From positions 197,596-261,595 of the forward strand of contig NZ_AWFZ01000030.1 in the NCBI RefSeq assembly GCF_000463155.2: 64,000 nucleotides of DNA, in the 5' to 3' direction. Source of the DNA: Siccibacter turicensis LMG 23730. GTDB taxonomy: Bacteria > Pseudomonadota > Gammaproteobacteria > Enterobacterales > Enterobacteriaceae. The notes beneath the pieces are model-generated. The model ran no database searches. It worked only from the letters and a program-made list of their open reading frames with translations, and was not told the DNA's origin. Below, in pieces: positions 46,824-58,450 of the stretch (position 1 is the stretch's first letter; every line of letters starts with the position of its first letter). Position numbers and translations under genes: made by a program.

Positions 46824-49546
46824 GCGCGAGCCTCCTGCAGATTTTCAAGACGTGCGCCGGCCAGTACCGGTGCAATACCTGGCATACCCATCGGCAGACC
46901 CACCTGCCCTGCCACCAGACCTTCAGAGATAACCAGCGGCAGGCTGATTGTCTGACCTTCATAGCTAAAGGAGATGGTCGCCCCGGCGTTAACGCCAAGC
47001 TTCGCGGCATCGGCCGGATTGAGCTTGATGTACGGCTCAGGCATACGGCTCTGGAACACCGGTGAGCGCTGGGACATCTCGTCGCTACCGAACAGATGGT
47101 AGTACGGCGCGATTAACCATTTTCCATCCTGCGCTTCGAAGCGCGCCGGCACTTGGGTGAAGTAATCGAGGCCGCCTTCGGAGGCTTCAATTAACCGCAC
47201 GCCCGGATCGCCGTGACGCAGTGAACCACCCACTTCCGCCTGGAACTTGTTCCATGCCTGCGGGGAGTTCCAGCCTGGTGCCCAGGCAAACGGGATCTGC
47301 GAGCGCGGCGCTGACGGCTGGTTGTTCCCTTCCATCGAGAAGGCGAACATGGTGTCTTTGTCCTGCGGCTGGCGCGGTTCGTGCACGCTGATATTGGCAC
47401 GCATGGCGGTACGACCGCTGTAGCGATGCGGTTCACGGGCCAGTTTCTGCCCGCGGATGCGGAACGAGGCTTCCGGCGCGGCATCTTTGATACCCGCCAG
47501 CTGCGGCAGCGCGGCGATGGTCGCATCGATCACGTGATCGAGCTGCGTCCAGTCCACCTCACGGTGATTCAGCGTGCTGTGCAGGGAGTGCAGCCAGCGC
47601 CAGCTTTCCAGCATGATAGCGTTGCTGTCGTAGTACGCCGGGTCATACACCTGGAAGAAGCGCTGCGCGCGGCCTTCGTTGTTGATGACCGTACCATCAC
47701 TTTCCGCGAAGCTGGCAGTTGAGAGCACCAGATGCGCGTGATCCATGATGGCGGTACGCTGATGATCGATAACCAGTACCAGCGGCGCTTTCGCCAGGGC
47801 GGCGTCAACGCGGGCCGCGCTGGCGTGACGGTGCAGATCGTTCTCCAGCACCACCACCGCATCGGCTGCGCCGGTTTCCAGTTCGGTTAACGCTTCATCC
47901 AGCGAGCCGCCGCCGATCATCCCCAGGCCTACGCTGTTTACCGCGCGGGCAATCATGGTGATACCGACATCGGCACCGCGGCCTTTCAGGGCTTTCGCGA
48001 CGTTTGCCGCGGCCTGAAGCATCTCCACGCTACTGGCGTTGGTGCCAGAGATAATCAGCGGTTTCTTCGCACCGGCCAGCGCCTGTACGATGACGTCCAC
48101 TTTATTTTGCAGATCGCTGCTCAGGCCTTCGACCGCCGGTGCGCTGTTGTCCAGCGCGTGTGCTACGGCAAAGCCGAGACGCGCCTGGTCTTCAACCGGA
48201 GCCCGGTAGGTCCAGGCGGCGATGTCGTCCATGCGGGTGCTGTCGACGTTGGTCACGAACAGCGGATGTTTGGCATGCTGGCCAATGTTGAGGATGGCGG
48301 CAATCTGCCAGTCGGCCACTTTCTGGGCCGCGGCCATTTCACGCGCTTTCCCCTTCACCGCCTGGCGAACGGCCAGCGCGACGCGTGCGCCGGTCTGGGT
48401 GATGTCTTCGCCCAGCACCAGCACGGCGTCGTAGGACTCAATCTCACGCAGTGCCGGCGTGTGGATACCGCTCTCGCGCAGCAGCGTAAGCATCAGCTGC
48501 AGACGCTCCTGCTCACCCGCCGCGATACCGGTATAGAAGTTCTCGGCACCCACCAGCTCGCGCAGCGCAAAGTTGCTTTCGACGCTGGCGCGCGGGGAAC
48601 CGATACCGATCACTTTCTTAGACTGACGCAGAATATCCGCCGCACCCTGCATCGCCTGCTCGGCGTTGAGGGCAATCAGATCGTCACCGCGACGCTGAAC
48701 CGGCTGACGCGGACGGTCTTTCAGGTTGACATAGCCATAGCCGAAACGACCGCGGTCGCACAGGAAATAGTGGTTTACCGTGCCGTTATAGCGATTTTCG
48801 ATGCGGCGCAGTTCGCCATAGCGCTCGCCAGGGCTGGTGTTACAGCCCAGGGAACACTGCTGGCAGATGCTTGGCGCAAACTGCATGTCCCACTTACGGT
48901 TGTAGCGTTCGGAGTGCGTTTTGTCGGTGAAGACGCCGGTCGGGCAGATTTCCACCAGGTTACCGGAGAACTCGCTCTCCAGCACGCCGTCTTCCGGGCG
49001 GCCGAAGTAGACGTTGTCATGCGCGCCGTAAACGCCCAGGTCTTTACCGTCAGCGTAATCTTTGTAGTAGCGCACACAGCGATAGCAGGCGATGCAGCGG
49101 TTCATTTCGTGCGAGATGAACGGCCCCAGATCCTGATTGCGGTGGGTACGCTTGGTAAAGCGGTAGCGACGGAAGCTGTGACCGGTCATTACGGTCATAT
49201 CCTGAAGGTGGCAGTTACCGCCCTCTTCACATACCGGGCAGTCGTGCGGGTGGTTAGTCATTAACCACTCCACCACGCTTTCACGGAACTGCTTCGCTTC
49301 GCTATCGTCGATAGAGATAAAGGTCCCGTCAGATGCCGGTGTCATACAGGACATCACCAGGCGGCCGCGGGTATCTTCTGCGTTCTGATATTGCTTGACC
49401 GCGCACTGGCGGCAGGCGCCTACGCTTCCCAGCGCCGGGTGCCAGCAAAAATAGGGAATATCAAGGCCAAGGGAGAGACACGCCTGTAGCAGGTTGTCCG
49501 CCCCGTTCACCTCATATTCTTTGCCGTCTACATGAATCGTAGCCAT
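46820..49546 (-). CDS. nuoG: NADH:quinone oxidoreductase subunit G
   Basis: 908 residues from [13 protein letters not shown], the E. coli length. N-terminal domain holds N1b ('[17 protein letters not shown]', with a further Cys in 'VMSCM'), N5 ('[18 protein letters not shown]', one His ligand) and N4 ('[14 protein letters not shown]', 'VEICPTGVF'). A fourth site '[19 protein letters not shown]' matches the extra cluster N7 of E. coli-type enzymes. The rest is a molybdopterin-oxidoreductase-like domain without a cofactor. Confidence 0.98.
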   Translation of the reverse strand: MATIHVDGKEYEVNGADNLLQACLSLGLDIPYFCWHPALGSVGACRQCAVKQYQNAEDTRGRLVMSCMTPASDGTFISIDDSEAKQFRESVVEWLMTNHPHDCPVCEEGGNCHLQDMTVMTGHSFRRYRFTKRTHRNQDLGPFISHEMNRCIACYRCVRYYKDYADGKDLGVYGAHDNVYFGRPEDGVLESEFSGNLVEICPTGVFTDKTHSERYNRKWDMQFAPSICQQCSLGCNTSPGERYGELRRIENRYNGTVNHYFLCDRGRFGYGYVNLKDRPRQPVQRRGDDLIALNAEQAMQGAADILRQSKKVIGIGSPRASVESNFALRELVGAENFYTGIAAGEQERLQLMLTLLRESGIHTPALREIESYDAVLVLGEDITQTGARVALAVRQAVKGKAREMAAAQKVADWQIAAILNIGQHAKHPLFVTNVDSTRMDDIAAWTYRAPVEDQARLGFAVAHALDNSAPAVEGLSSDLQNKVDVIVQALAGAKKPLIISGTNASSVEMLQAAANVAKALKGRGADVGITMIARAVNSVGLGMIGGGSLDEALTELETGAADAVVVLENDLHRHASAARVDAALAKAPLVLVIDHQRTAIMDHAHLVLSTASFAESDGTVINNEGRAQRFFQVYDPAYYDSNAIMLESWRWLHSLHSTLNHREVDWTQLDHVIDATIAALPQLAGIKDAAPEASFRIRGQKLAREPHRYSGRTAMRANISVHEPRQPQDKDTMFAFSMEGNNQPSAPRSQIPFAWAPGWNSPQAWNKFQAEVGGSLRHGDPGVRLIEASEGGLDYFTQVPARFEAQDGKWLIAPYYHLFGSDEMSQRSPVFQSRMPEPYIKLNPADAAKLGVNAGATISFSYEGQTISLPLVISEGLVAGQVGLPMGMPGIAPVLAGARLENLQEARA

Positions 49547-49650
49547 TAGCATGCTTCCAGTTGGCTCAGCTCTACGCTGAGCGTTAATCAAAATTCTTTC
49601 GTGGTTTCTGAACCCTTATCCAGCGCGTTTCCCTGAGAGGAAAACCGCCG

Positions 49651-49671
49651 CCCCTCGCCCTTCGGGAGGGG
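49651..49671. other. Hairpin in the nuoF-nuoG gap
   Basis: CCCCTC..GAGGGG stem around a CCTTCGG core, inside a 148-base gap. It may be an RNA-stability element within the operon. No U-run. Confidence 0.4.
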
Positions 49672-49694
49672 TCAGGATAAAGGTGAAAAAACGA

Positions 49695-51032
49695 TCACCA
49701 GCGTGCTTTTAACAGGTTAGGCTGAATCCCGTTGATGTGACGGGTATTGCTGAAGTCCTGCTTGATGCCCGCTTCGAATTCTTCACGGAAATATTTAATT
49801 GCGCTTTGCAGCGGCTCTACGGCGCCTGGCGCATGGGCACAGAAGGTTTTACCCGGTCCGAGGAAGCGACACAGCTGCTCAAGCGTCTCAATATCCCCCG
49901 GCTGCCCTTCCCCACGCTCAAGCGCGCGCAGGATTTTTACGCTCCACGGCAGCCCGTCGCGGCATGGCGTACACCAGCCACAGGACTCACGCGCAAAGAA
50001 CTCTTCCAGGTTACGCACCAGCGGCACCATGCCAATTTCATGGTCAACCGCCATTGCCAGCGCGGTACCCAGACGGCTGCCTGCTTTACCAATGCTTTCG
50101 AACTCCATCGGTAAATCGAGGTGCGATTCGGTGAGGAAGTCGGTACCCGCCCCGCCCGGCTGCCAGGCTTTGAAATTCAGGCCGTCACGCATACCGCCCG
50201 CGTAATCTTCCAGGATCTCACGCGCGGTGGTGCCGAACGGCAGCTCCCAGACGCCAGGATTTTTCACCCGGCCGGAGAAGCCCATCAGCTTGGTGCCAGC
50301 ATCTTTGCTGGTGGAGATGTTCTGATACCACTCAACGCCGTTGGCGAGAATAGCCGGCACGTTGCACAGGGTTTCAACGTTGTTAACGCAGGTCGGTTTA
50401 CCCCACACGCCGCTGCTCGCCGGGAACGGCGGCTTGGAGCGCGGGTTGGCGCGACGCCCTTCGAGGGAGTTAATCAGTGCGGTCTCTTCCCCGCAGATAT
50501 AACGCCCTGCGCCGGTGTGTACGATAAGTTCGAAATCAAAGCCGGTGCCGAGGATATTTTTACCCAGCCAGCCCGCTTCGGTCGCTTCCGCGATAGCGCG
50601 ACGCAGACGTTCAGCAGCCTCGATATACTCACCGCGCAGGAAGATATAACCGCGGTAGGCTTTGAGGGCGAACGCGGAAATCAGCATGCCTTCCACCAGC
50701 AGGTGCGGCAGCTGCTCCATCAGCAGGCGGTCTTTATAGGTGCCCGGCTCCATTTCATCGGCGTTACACAGCAGGTAACGGATGTTCATGGATTCGTCTT
50801 TCGGCATCAGGCTCCACTTAAGACCGGTGGAGAAGCCTGCGCCGCCGCGGCCTTTCAGCCCGGCGTCTTTCACCGCGTTGACGATCTCATCCGGTGCCAT
50901 GCCGGTCAGCGCTTTGCGGGCGCCTTCGTAACCGTTTTTGCTGCGGTACTCGTCCAGCCATACCGGCTGCTTATCGTCACGCAGGCGCCAGGTAAGCGGA
51001 TGGGTCTCGGCAGTACGAATTATTGTCTTCAT
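49695..51032 (-). CDS. nuoF: NADH:quinone oxidoreductase subunit F (NADH and FMN site)
   Basis: 445 residues, the E. coli length. FMN/NADH-binding '[17 protein letters not shown]' and '[20 protein letters not shown]'. N3 4Fe-4S cluster from '[12 protein letters not shown]' and a later Cys in '[11 protein letters not shown]'. It is the entry point of electrons from NADH. It overlaps nuoE by four bases. Confidence 0.98.
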   Translation of the reverse strand: MKTIIRTAETHPLTWRLRDDKQPVWLDEYRSKNGYEGARKALTGMAPDEIVNAVKDAGLKGRGGAGFSTGLKWSLMPKDESMNIRYLLCNADEMEPGTYKDRLLMEQLPHLLVEGMLISAFALKAYRGYIFLRGEYIEAAERLRRAIAEATEAGWLGKNILGTGFDFELIVHTGAGRYICGEETALINSLEGRRANPRSKPPFPASSGVWGKPTCVNNVETLCNVPAILANGVEWYQNISTSKDAGTKLMGFSGRVKNPGVWELPFGTTAREILEDYAGGMRDGLNFKAWQPGGAGTDFLTESHLDLPMEFESIGKAGSRLGTALAMAVDHEIGMVPLVRNLEEFFARESCGWCTPCRDGLPWSVKILRALERGEGQPGDIETLEQLCRFLGPGKTFCAHAPGAVEPLQSAIKYFREEFEAGIKQDFSNTRHINGIQPNLLKARW

Positions 51033-51529
51033 TTATACTGCTCCAGCAGGTTGGGGATCCCCTCCGGCGTCAGATAACTGTGAGTATCCTCGTCAATCAT
51101 CATGGTCGGACCGCGGTCGCAGTTGCCAAGGCAGCAGGTCGGCAGCAGCGTGAAGCGCCCGTCGAACGTCGTCTGCCCGGGCTTAATGCTCAGGTGTTTT
51201 TCAATCGCCGACTGGATGCCCTGATAACCGGTGATGTGGCACACCACGCTGTCGCAGTAGCGAATAACGTGACGGCCTACCGGCTGACGGAAGATCTGGC
51301 TATAGAACGTCGCCACGCCTTCTACGTCGCTTGCCGGAATACCCAGCACATCGGCGATGGCGTAGATCGCGCCATCCGGCACCCAGCCACGCTGTTTCTG
51401 TACGATTTTCAGCGCTTCAATGGACGCCGCACGCGGGTCTTCGTAGTGGTGCTTTTCGTGCTCAATCGCATCACGCTCTGCCGCACTCAGCTCAAAAGCC
51501 TCGGTTTGTGGTTGTTGATTCTCGTGCAT
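51029..51529 (-). CDS. nuoE: NADH:quinone oxidoreductase subunit E (2Fe-2S N1a)
   Basis: 166 residues, the E. coli length. Thioredoxin-like fold; cluster N1a from two Cys pairs, '[11 protein letters not shown]' and '[12 protein letters not shown]'. Only two bases separate it from the nuoCD stop. Confidence 0.98.
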   Translation of the reverse strand: MHENQQPQTEAFELSAAERDAIEHEKHHYEDPRAASIEALKIVQKQRGWVPDGAIYAIADVLGIPASDVEGVATFYSQIFRQPVGRHVIRYCDSVVCHITGYQGIQSAIEKHLSIKPGQTTFDGRFTLLPTCCLGNCDRGPTMMIDEDTHSYLTPEGIPNLLEQYK

Positions 51530-51531
51530 AA

Positions 51532-53343
51532 TTAGCGGTCCACATCTGACATAACAAAATCGATACTACCCAGATAGACAATCAGGTCGGACACCAGGCT
51601 GCCGCGAATAACAGACGGAATCTGTTGCAGGTGCGGGAAGCTCGGGGTACGGACACGCGTACGGTAGCTCATGGTGCTGCCGTCGCTGGTCAGGTAGTAA
51701 CTGTTGATCCCTTTGGTCGCCTCAATCATCTGGAAGGATTCGTTGGCCGGCATCACCGGGCCCCAGGAAACCTGCAAGAAGTGAGTGATCAGGGTTTCGA
51801 TATGCTGCAGCGTGCGTTCTTTCGGCGGCGGCGTGGTCAGCGGGTGATCCGCTTTGAACGGGCCTTCCGGCATGTTGTTGAGGCACTGCTCAAGAATGCG
51901 CAGGCTCTGGCGCAGCTCTTCTACTTTCAGCATCACGCGGGTGTACGCGTCGCTGACGCCACCGCCCACCGGAATTTCAAAGTCGAAGTTTTCATAGCCA
52001 GAGTAAGGACGCGCCTTACGCACGTCGAAATCGATCCCGGTTGCGCGCAGGCCAGCACCGGTGGTGCCCCACTCCAGCGCCTCTTTAGCGCCGTAGGCGG
52101 CAACGCCCTGAGAACGGCCTTTCAGAATGGTGTTGCGCAGCGCGGCTTTCTCGTAGGAATCCAGACGTTTCGGCATCCACTCGAGGAACTCACGCAGCAG
52201 GCGATCCCATCCGCGCGGCAGATCGTGCGCGACACCGCCGATGCGGAACCACGCCGGGTGCATACGGAAACCGGTGATCGCTTCCACCAGATCGTAGATT
52301 TTCTGACGATCGGTAAAGGCGAAGAACACCGGGGTCATGGCGCCGACGTCCTGAATAAAGGTCGAGATGTAGAGCAGATGGCTGTTGATACGGAACAGTT
52401 CAGAGAGCATGACGCGAATCACGTTCACGCGCTCCGGCACCACAATACCCGCCAGTTTTTCGACCGCCAGCACGTACGGCATCTCATTCACGCAGCCGCC
52501 GAGGTACTCGACACGGTCGGTATAGGGAATGTAGCTATGCCAGGACTGACGCTCGCCCATCTTCTCAGCGCCACGGTGGTGATAGCCGATATCCGGTACG
52601 CAGTCGACAATCTCTTCGCCATCCAGCTGAAGAACAATACGGAACGCACCGTGCGCAGACGGGTGGTTAGGACCGAGGTTGAGGAACATAAAGTCCTCGT
52701 TGTCGGTGCCGCGCTTCATGCCCCAGTCTTCCGGCTTGAAGGTCAGCGCTTCCATCTCCAGATCCTGTTTCTGCTTAGTCAGCTCAAACGGATCGAATTC
52801 GGTAGCGCGCGCCGGATAGTCTTTACGCAGCGGGTGGCCTTCCCAGGTCGGCGGCATCATGATGCGCGTCAGGTGCGGGTGGCCATTGAAGGTGATGCCA
52901 AACATTTCCCAGGTTTCACGCTCATACCAGTTGGCGTTCGGGAACAGTTTGGTGAAGGTCGGCACGTTCAGATCGTTTTCGCTCAGCGCCACCTTGAGCA
53001 TGATATCGCGGTTGCGATCCAGAGACATCAGGTGATAGAAAACGGAAAAATCCGCGGCAGGTAACCCGGCGCGGTGAGTGCGGAGACGTTCGTCCATGCC
53101 ATGCAGGTCAAACAGCATGACATAGGGTTTAGGGAGTTTCTTTAAGAAATCGCCAACTTCCAGTAATTGTTCACGCTTGACCCAGACCACCGGAACGCCG
53201 GTGCGGGTTGCCTGAACAGTAAAGGCATCCGGCCCAAAACGGTTACGCAGTTCGCCGATAACCGGATCGTCCAGATGATCGCGGGTATGCCAGAAAGGCA
53301 AAGCGGCGTCTTGCGCAGTTAAATCGGTCATAATGTTCACCAT
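51532..53343 (-). CDS. nuoC: NADH:quinone oxidoreductase fused subunit C/D
   Basis: 603 residues from [12 protein letters not shown] (a start at the second Met, 53331, is also possible). NuoC (30 kDa) domain to ~190 ('[18 protein letters not shown]') is fused to NuoD (49 kDa), as in all enterobacteria. NuoD contributes the quinone site: '[19 protein letters not shown]' with the conserved His, and '[20 protein letters not shown]'. No Shine-Dalgarno is obvious. It lies 143 bases after nuoB. Confidence 0.97.
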   Translation of the reverse strand: MVNIMTDLTAQDAALPFWHTRDHLDDPVIGELRNRFGPDAFTVQATRTGVPVVWVKREQLLEVGDFLKKLPKPYVMLFDLHGMDERLRTHRAGLPAADFSVFYHLMSLDRNRDIMLKVALSENDLNVPTFTKLFPNANWYERETWEMFGITFNGHPHLTRIMMPPTWEGHPLRKDYPARATEFDPFELTKQKQDLEMEALTFKPEDWGMKRGTDNEDFMFLNLGPNHPSAHGAFRIVLQLDGEEIVDCVPDIGYHHRGAEKMGERQSWHSYIPYTDRVEYLGGCVNEMPYVLAVEKLAGIVVPERVNVIRVMLSELFRINSHLLYISTFIQDVGAMTPVFFAFTDRQKIYDLVEAITGFRMHPAWFRIGGVAHDLPRGWDRLLREFLEWMPKRLDSYEKAALRNTILKGRSQGVAAYGAKEALEWGTTGAGLRATGIDFDVRKARPYSGYENFDFEIPVGGGVSDAYTRVMLKVEELRQSLRILEQCLNNMPEGPFKADHPLTTPPPKERTLQHIETLITHFLQVSWGPVMPANESFQMIEATKGINSYYLTSDGSTMSYRTRVRTPSFPHLQQIPSVIRGSLVSDLIVYLGSIDFVMSDVDR

Positions 53344-53486
53344 GTCAAATGGTTCAGTAGTGACTGGCGGCTCGTGGCTTCGCATTATTCTGTAGTAATG
53401 TGCGAAGTGTTATCCCTGATGTTCAGCCTCCGGCGGTGCCGGCTGCGGCCAATACGGTCGGGTCATCCACGCCCCGCAAGCGCAAA

Positions 53487-54161
53487 TTAAATTTCGTCCG
53501 GCGTACGCAGGTTGGTCACGGCAATGCGCTCGCCGCGTTTACGTTCACGCTCTGACTGCATATTGGCGCGATATACGCCCTGATCGCCGACAACCCACGA
53601 CAGCGGGCGACGCTCTTTGCCGATGGACTCCTGTAGCAGCATCAACGCCTGCATGTAGGCCTCCGGACGCGGCGGGCATCCCGGGATATACACATCAACC
53701 GGAAGGAACTTATCCACGCCCTGCACGACGGAATAGATGTCGTACATACCGCCGGAGTTCGCGCACGCGCCCATGGAGATGACCCATTTCGGTTCCAGCA
53801 TCTGATCGTAGAGACGCTGGATCACCGGGGCCATTTTGGTAAACGGCGTACCGGCAATCACCATCAGGTCAGCCTGACGCGGCGATGCACGCAGTACTTC
53901 TGCACCAAAACGCGCAACGTCGTGTACCGCAGTAAACGATGTCACCATTTCCACATAGCAGCATGAAAGGCCGAAGTTATAAGGCCAGATTGAGTTTTTA
54001 CGGCCCCAGTTCACCATGCCGTGCAGGACATCTTCCAGTTTGCCCATAAACACGCTGCGGTTAACGTCCTGCTCCAGGGGGTCGGTTACGATCTCCTGTT
54101 TTTGCAGGGGGTAACGGTCGTTCTCACCGTTAGGATCTATGCGGGTGAGCGTATAATCCAT
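53487..54161 (-). CDS. nuoB: NADH:quinone oxidoreductase subunit B (cluster N2)
   Basis: 224 residues (E. coli 220). Carries the terminal 4Fe-4S cluster N2 with the unusual adjacent Cys pair in '[11 protein letters not shown]', plus Cys in '[10 protein letters not shown]' and '[12 protein letters not shown]'. It passes electrons to the quinone bound by NuoD. It lies 15 bases downstream of nuoA. Confidence 0.98.
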   Translation of the reverse strand: MDYTLTRIDPNGENDRYPLQKQEIVTDPLEQDVNRSVFMGKLEDVLHGMVNWGRKNSIWPYNFGLSCCYVEMVTSFTAVHDVARFGAEVLRASPRQADLMVIAGTPFTKMAPVIQRLYDQMLEPKWVISMGACANSGGMYDIYSVVQGVDKFLPVDVYIPGCPPRPEAYMQALMLLQESIGKERRPLSWVVGDQGVYRANMQSERERKRGERIAVTNLRTPDEI

Positions 54162-54176
54162 CTTATTGCCTCGCTG

Positions 54177-54623
54177 TTACTGCGTATGACGACTAGTGTT
54201 GTTCTCGGTTTCCGGGTTGATACGACTGCGGCGCGAGGCAGCAGGCGTCCAGTCCAGCGCGCCAATACGCACCAGATAAACCAGACCGGCCAGTAACACT
54301 AAAATGAAAATTGCGGCTTCTACGAAGCCGACCCATCCGCTTTCACGAACCGATGTCGACCACGCGAAAAGATAAAGGGCTTCGACGTCGAAGATGACGA
54401 AGAACATCGCCACGAGGTAGAACTTAGCGGACAGGCGTAAGCGCGCTGAGCCAACGGAGTCGATACCCGACTCGAAAGGCGTGTTTTTGTGCCGGGCCCT
54501 GGCGCGACCACCGAGGAACCAGGCCCCGAGCAGCATCAAGCAGCACAGGCCGATGGCGACAATAAGAAAGATTGCGAATGCCCAGTGATGAGCGATGACT
54601 TCAGTGGATGTTGACATACTCAT
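54177..54623 (-). CDS. nuoA: NADH:quinone oxidoreductase subunit A
   Basis: 148 residues (E. coli 147); three TM helices with the conserved loop '[28 protein letters not shown]' region that joins the quinone chamber, and '[14 protein letters not shown]'. First gene of the 13-gene operon. Confidence 0.97.
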   Translation of the reverse strand: MSMSTSTEVIAHHWAFAIFLIVAIGLCCLMLLGAWFLGGRARARHKNTPFESGIDSVGSARLRLSAKFYLVAMFFVIFDVEALYLFAWSTSVRESGWVGFVEAAIFILVLLAGLVYLVRIGALDWTPAASRRSRINPETENNTSRHTQ

Positions 54624-54759
54624 TGCTTACTCATCAAAAGTGATGCTGAAAACCTCTGCTCTTACTGGCAGATGAGCAACACATCGATTCATGGGGAGGA
54701 ACAAAGAAACCGTACAATCAATGCCAGAAAACGTGACTTAGGCAGCAAATTGATGGGGT

Positions 54760-54789
54760 TTTTTACTCCTTTCTATAACCTTTTGTCAA
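54760..54789 (-). promoter_or_regulatory. Candidate nuo promoter
   Basis: Perfect -35 TTGACA (54789-54784) and a TAAAAA -10 (4 of 6 matches) after 18 bases, about 140 bases before nuoA. Overlapping TGTTAA-like repeats immediately upstream would suit repression by ArcA. Assigned by eye only. Confidence 0.4.
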
Positions 54790-55182
54790 CTTTAACAAAA
54801 GTATCCTCACATTAATTTACATCGGCCCCATTTCATTAACATTTCATGCCCTTTTTGCTCCAGCCGGAGCAACATACTGACGGAATCCATGTTGTTGAAT
54901 CGTGTCCGTTGCGCGAGGAAATAAAAATAACCCCTCTATTTTGGCAGGAAATCTCAACTATTCATCCCCCTATATAGGGGTATTTTCTTGATCTGAGACA
55001 CGCTTTTGTTAATTCTTTCAAAAAAGCAGCAACAAACTGGCGCATTTTTTAACAATATGTGCGGGGTTTGTGTGGGGCGAAACCGCATGAAAAAGTGTGA
55101 AAATGGGATTGGGAAGTCCCTACAGACCATAGGGGCGGGGCTTTGCGCCGGGCAGCGCATTTTTGAACATACAAAAAAATGC

Positions 55183-55220
55183 GCCCCTGAAATCTAAAAT
55201 CTTTTCAGGGGCCTGTTTTT
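55183..55220. terminator. lrhA terminator (bidirectional)
   Basis: GCCCCTGAAA / TTTCAGGGGC, ten-base loop, T-run on the plus side (TTTTTT) and an A-run before it that gives a U-run on the minus strand. It begins ~40 bases past the lrhA stop. A second hairpin (GCGCATTTTT / AAAAATGCGC, 55155-55184) abuts it. Confidence 0.85.
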
Positions 55221-55257
55221 TGCAATTAACAAATTGTTACTATTCCCTGGACTAAAT

Positions 55258-56193
55258 TCAGCCCAGGCTACCGTCTACCAGCACGCTGTCGTCATCCCCT
55301 TCGACCGGTGCCGTATAGCGCCACGGTTTCTGGAAGCTCTCCATCGCATCAAAAATGACGTCAGCCAGTTCATTCTGGCTCTGGGGATTGCGGCACAGAT
55401 GGTACTCCGTTTCCGCAAGCGCAGGCAGGCCGTCAGACTGGCCCAGCACCCGCAGGTCTGAACTCATCATCTCTACCGGTCGTGCGGTAATGCCCAGACC
55501 GGCTTTTACGGCCGCACGCATGGCGGGCAGCGTGGAAGCCACATACACCACACGCCACGTCAGGCCTACTTCACTGAGTTTCGCCAGCAGCATTTCGCGG
55601 CACGGGCTGGGATCGTCCAGCAGCACCAGCGGAATCGGCTCGCCCGGCTGCAGCGTGTAGTCAGCCGCGCAGAACCACAGGGTGGGCGAAGTGCGCAGTA
55701 CCAGGCTTTCACCCGGCAGCGTGCGGTGCGTCGTCACCACCAGATCCACTTCCTGCTGCGCCAGCATATCCGCCATGAACGGATTGGGTTTAACGCGCAC
55801 ATCCAACGCAAGTTTCGGATAAACCGAACCGATGCGGCTCAGGACAAACGGCAAAATGGTATCAGCGGTTTCGTCGGTCGCGCCCAGGGTGAGCACGCCC
55901 TGCAGATCGCTAAACATTAGTGACATGCATGCTTCATCATTGAAGCGCAAAATCTTTCTGGCGTAGCTGAGAAGCTGGATACCGTGTTCGGTCAGAAGCT
56001 TATTGCGGCCGTGTCGGGCAAAGAGTTCTTTACCGACCAGCTGTTCCAGACGCTGCATCTGTTGACTTACGGCAGACTGGGTACGACAGACCGCCACAGC
56101 AGCGGCAGCAAAGGTATTAAGATCCGCGACTGCAACAAAGGTTCTCAGCAGATCGAGGTCGAGATTGAGTATCGGACGATTTGCATTAATCAT
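55258..56193 (-). CDS. lrhA: LysR-type regulator LrhA
   Basis: 311 residues from [16 protein letters not shown] (E. coli 312; a Met four codons upstream is not conserved). N-terminal LysR helix-turn-helix '[28 protein letters not shown]' region and a substrate-binding-protein-like effector domain. In E. coli LrhA represses flhDC and type 1 fimbriae, lowers RpoS and activates itself; RcsB represses lrhA. It stands alone between two long non-coding stretches. Confidence 0.95.
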   Translation of the reverse strand: MINANRPILNLDLDLLRTFVAVADLNTFAAAAVAVCRTQSAVSQQMQRLEQLVGKELFARHGRNKLLTEHGIQLLSYARKILRFNDEACMSLMFSDLQGVLTLGATDETADTILPFVLSRIGSVYPKLALDVRVKPNPFMADMLAQQEVDLVVTTHRTLPGESLVLRTSPTLWFCAADYTLQPGEPIPLVLLDDPSPCREMLLAKLSEVGLTWRVVYVASTLPAMRAAVKAGLGITARPVEMMSSDLRVLGQSDGLPALAETEYHLCRNPQSQNELADVIFDAMESFQKPWRYTAPVEGDDDSVLVDGSLG

Positions 56194-57159
56194 ATTGTTA
56201 TTCACTATCAGGTCGCTCGTCTGGAGCTGCCCCGGTTCAATTGCTATGTGTTATCGGAAAAAGGAAGTAATTCCATTTGAAAAGAGCGTCCAGGGGGTAA
56301 ACGGGTCCGCCGGGTCGATAAGTTGGTTATTTATATAAATTTGCATTAAAGCCGCGCCCGGCAAGGGCAAGGCCGTCAACATATTAAACCCGGGCTACAA
56401 CATACAAACTTTCAGGTGGTTATACCAGTCTAACGATAAAACTCATTAGCGATGACAATGAGCGTTAGCGGATACCGGTTTGCGAAGCAGGTCACGTTTC
56501 ACTTGCCCCTTCGTGGCTGAAAGCCCCGTCCCGTAAGGAATGGCCGGGAAAGCAGGCGGCAAGCGCACCACGTCATTCGTCAGATACGTTTCCTGAACAG
56601 GCTGCCCTGTAACGTGCTCATTTCCCTATCTTAACCTAAATCCACCTTTTTTATAAGCGTATACGCGGCGGTTATCGCCATTTTCTGCTGATGAAAATGC
56701 GATCCATTCTATTTTACAGGCTTATTATGCGCAGGTTTGCCTTACCATAATAAAATATCTCTTATTAATTCTTTTGCGCTTCAATTAACAGCGTCGTTAC
56801 CCGCGAAAAGCATTTAATTATTAGTCACCGAACATTTAACGGAGATAGTTAGAGAATTGATTCATTTTTTCTGAATTATTACCTGGTTTACTTTTAGCCG
56901 ATTCAGGATAAACGCGGGCGCAACGCCGGGTGTTGCAGGGAAATCCTCTACACCAGCACGGGCCGCTGGTACGACGCTCTGACAGACTATTTCACTGCCC
57001 TACAAACCTCTCAAAGCGTTATATAAGCCAATCTCGCCCTGGAAAAAATTAAATGCTTTTCAACGCATCGGTGGACTTCAAAACCGCCGACGTGAAGAGT
57101 ACATTGTCGCCATCTCGCTTCCACGGCAGGAAGCGTCGCAACAGTTACAGGCCAGAGTT
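56194..57159. other. Long lrhA-alaA divergent intergenic region
   Basis: 966 bases without a credible gene. The lrhA half should be its promoter and a long 5' leader, as in E. coli, where the leader is several hundred bases. The centre (56640-56880) is strongly AT-rich and suits H-NS or Lrp binding. The alaA half is GC-richer. The 93-codon frame at 57053-57334 runs into alaA out of frame and looks like chance. I see no RcsAB box that I would defend. Confidence 0.6.
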
Positions 57160-58374
57160 ATGTCACCTATCGAAAAATCCAGCAAGCTTGATAATGTCTG
57201 TTATGACATTCGCGGGCCGGTTCTCAAAGAGGCGAAACGCCTTGAAGAAGAAGGCAATAAAGTCCTCAAACTCAACATCGGCAACCCGGCGCCCTTTGGC
57301 TTTGATGCCCCGGACGAAATCCTGGTTGATGTGATTCGCAATCTGCCGACGGCGCAGGGATATTCTGACTCCAAAGGCCTCTACTCCGCCCGCAAAGCCA
57401 TCATGCAGCACTATCAGGCGCGCGATATGCGCGATGTGACTGTCGAAGATATCTACATTGGCAACGGCGTATCCGAGCTGATTGTCCAGTCGATGCAGGC
57501 GCTGCTGAACAGCGGCGATGAGATGCTGGTTCCGGCTCCGGATTACCCGTTATGGACGGCGGCGGTGTCGCTCTCCAGCGGCAAAGCGGTGCACTACCTG
57601 TGCGATGAGTCCTCTGACTGGTTCCCCGACCTCGACGATATCCGCGCGAAAATCACGCCGCGCACCCGTGGCATTGTGATTATCAACCCCAACAACCCTA
57701 CCGGCGCGGTCTACTCCCGCGAGCTGCTGATGGAGGTGGTTGAGATCGCCCGTCAGCACAACCTGATTATTTTTGCCGACGAGATCTACGACAAGATCCT
57801 CTACGACGATGCCCAGCACCACTCGATTGCGGCGCTGGCGCCTGACCTGCTGACCGTGACCTTCAATGGCCTGTCCAAAACCTACCGCGTGGCCGGATTC
57901 CGTCAGGGGTGGATGGTGCTGAACGGCCCGAAAAAGCACGCCAAAGGCTATATCGAAGGGCTGGAGATGCTGGCCTCAATGCGCCTGTGCGCTAACGTGC
58001 CTGCCCAGCACGCCATTCAGACCGCGCTCGGCGGATACCAGAGCATCAGTGAATTTATCATACCGGGCGGCCGTCTCTATGAGCAGCGTAACCGGGCGTG
58101 GGAGCTTATCAACGACATTCCGGGCGTCAGCTGCGTGAAGCCAAAAGGCGCGCTCTACATGTTCCCGAAAATCGACGCAAAGCGCTTCAATATCCACGAC
58201 GATCAGAAAATGGTGCTCGACTTCCTGTTACAGGAAAAAGTGCTGCTGGTTCAGGGCACCGCCTTCAACTGGCCGTGGCCGGATCACCTGCGTATCGTGA
58301 CGCTGCCACGCATTGACGAGCTGGATATGGCCATTACCCGCTTTGGCCGCTTCCTGTCCGGATACCATCAGTAA
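57160..58374 (+). CDS. alaA: Glutamate-pyruvate aminotransferase AlaA
   Basis: 404 residues (E. coli 405). Fold-type I PLP aminotransferase making alanine from pyruvate and glutamate. PLP Lys in '[17 protein letters not shown]'; cofactor and substrate residues in '[13 protein letters not shown]', '[13 protein letters not shown]' and the Arg of 'DHLRIVTLP'. The Shine-Dalgarno is weak (CAGG). In E. coli Lrp controls the gene. It is followed by yfbR after 76 bases. Confidence 0.97.
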   Translation: MSPIEKSSKLDNVCYDIRGPVLKEAKRLEEEGNKVLKLNIGNPAPFGFDAPDEILVDVIRNLPTAQGYSDSKGLYSARKAIMQHYQARDMRDVTVEDIYIGNGVSELIVQSMQALLNSGDEMLVPAPDYPLWTAAVSLSSGKAVHYLCDESSDWFPDLDDIRAKITPRTRGIVIINPNNPTGAVYSRELLMEVVEIARQHNLIIFADEIYDKILYDDAQHHSIAALAPDLLTVTFNGLSKTYRVAGFRQGWMVLNGPKKHAKGYIEGLEMLASMRLCANVPAQHAIQTALGGYQSISEFIIPGGRLYEQRNRAWELINDIPGVSCVKPKGALYMFPKIDAKRFNIHDDQKMVLDFLLQEKVLLVQGTAFNWPWPDHLRIVTLPRIDELDMAITRFGRFLSGYHQ

Positions 58375-58450
58375 TCGCCCGGGGGAGGATTTGCATCTTC
58401 CCCCGGCTGCCAGCACAATGGCTCTTCGGTTGACATTGACAGAGAGCGTT

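Larger units (their letters stand above)
54624..55257 (-). other. nuoA-lrhA intergenic region (nuo control region)
   Basis: 634 bases, AT-rich compared with its surroundings. Near nuoA there is a candidate promoter (54760-54789). Around 54820-54850 the minus strand has TGTTAATGAAATG and TGTAAATTAATG, resembling ArcA-type TGTTAA repeats. The lrhA-side end has two consecutive hairpins (55155-55184, 55183-55220). No open frame looks coding. E. coli nuo is controlled here by ArcA, NarL, FNR, Fis and IHF. Confidence 0.55.

Noticed and set aside
51625-53064. 479-codon plus-strand frame opposite nuoCD
   Set aside because: Antisense shadow; no start signal, no family resemblance.
55006-55197. 63-codon plus-strand frame in the nuoA-lrhA gap
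   Set aside because: It runs through two hairpins, has no Shine-Dalgarno and no protein-like pattern.
57053-57334. 93-codon plus-strand frame upstream of and overlapping alaA
   Set aside because: Overlaps the conserved alaA start in another frame; the basic, Ser-rich sequence looks random.
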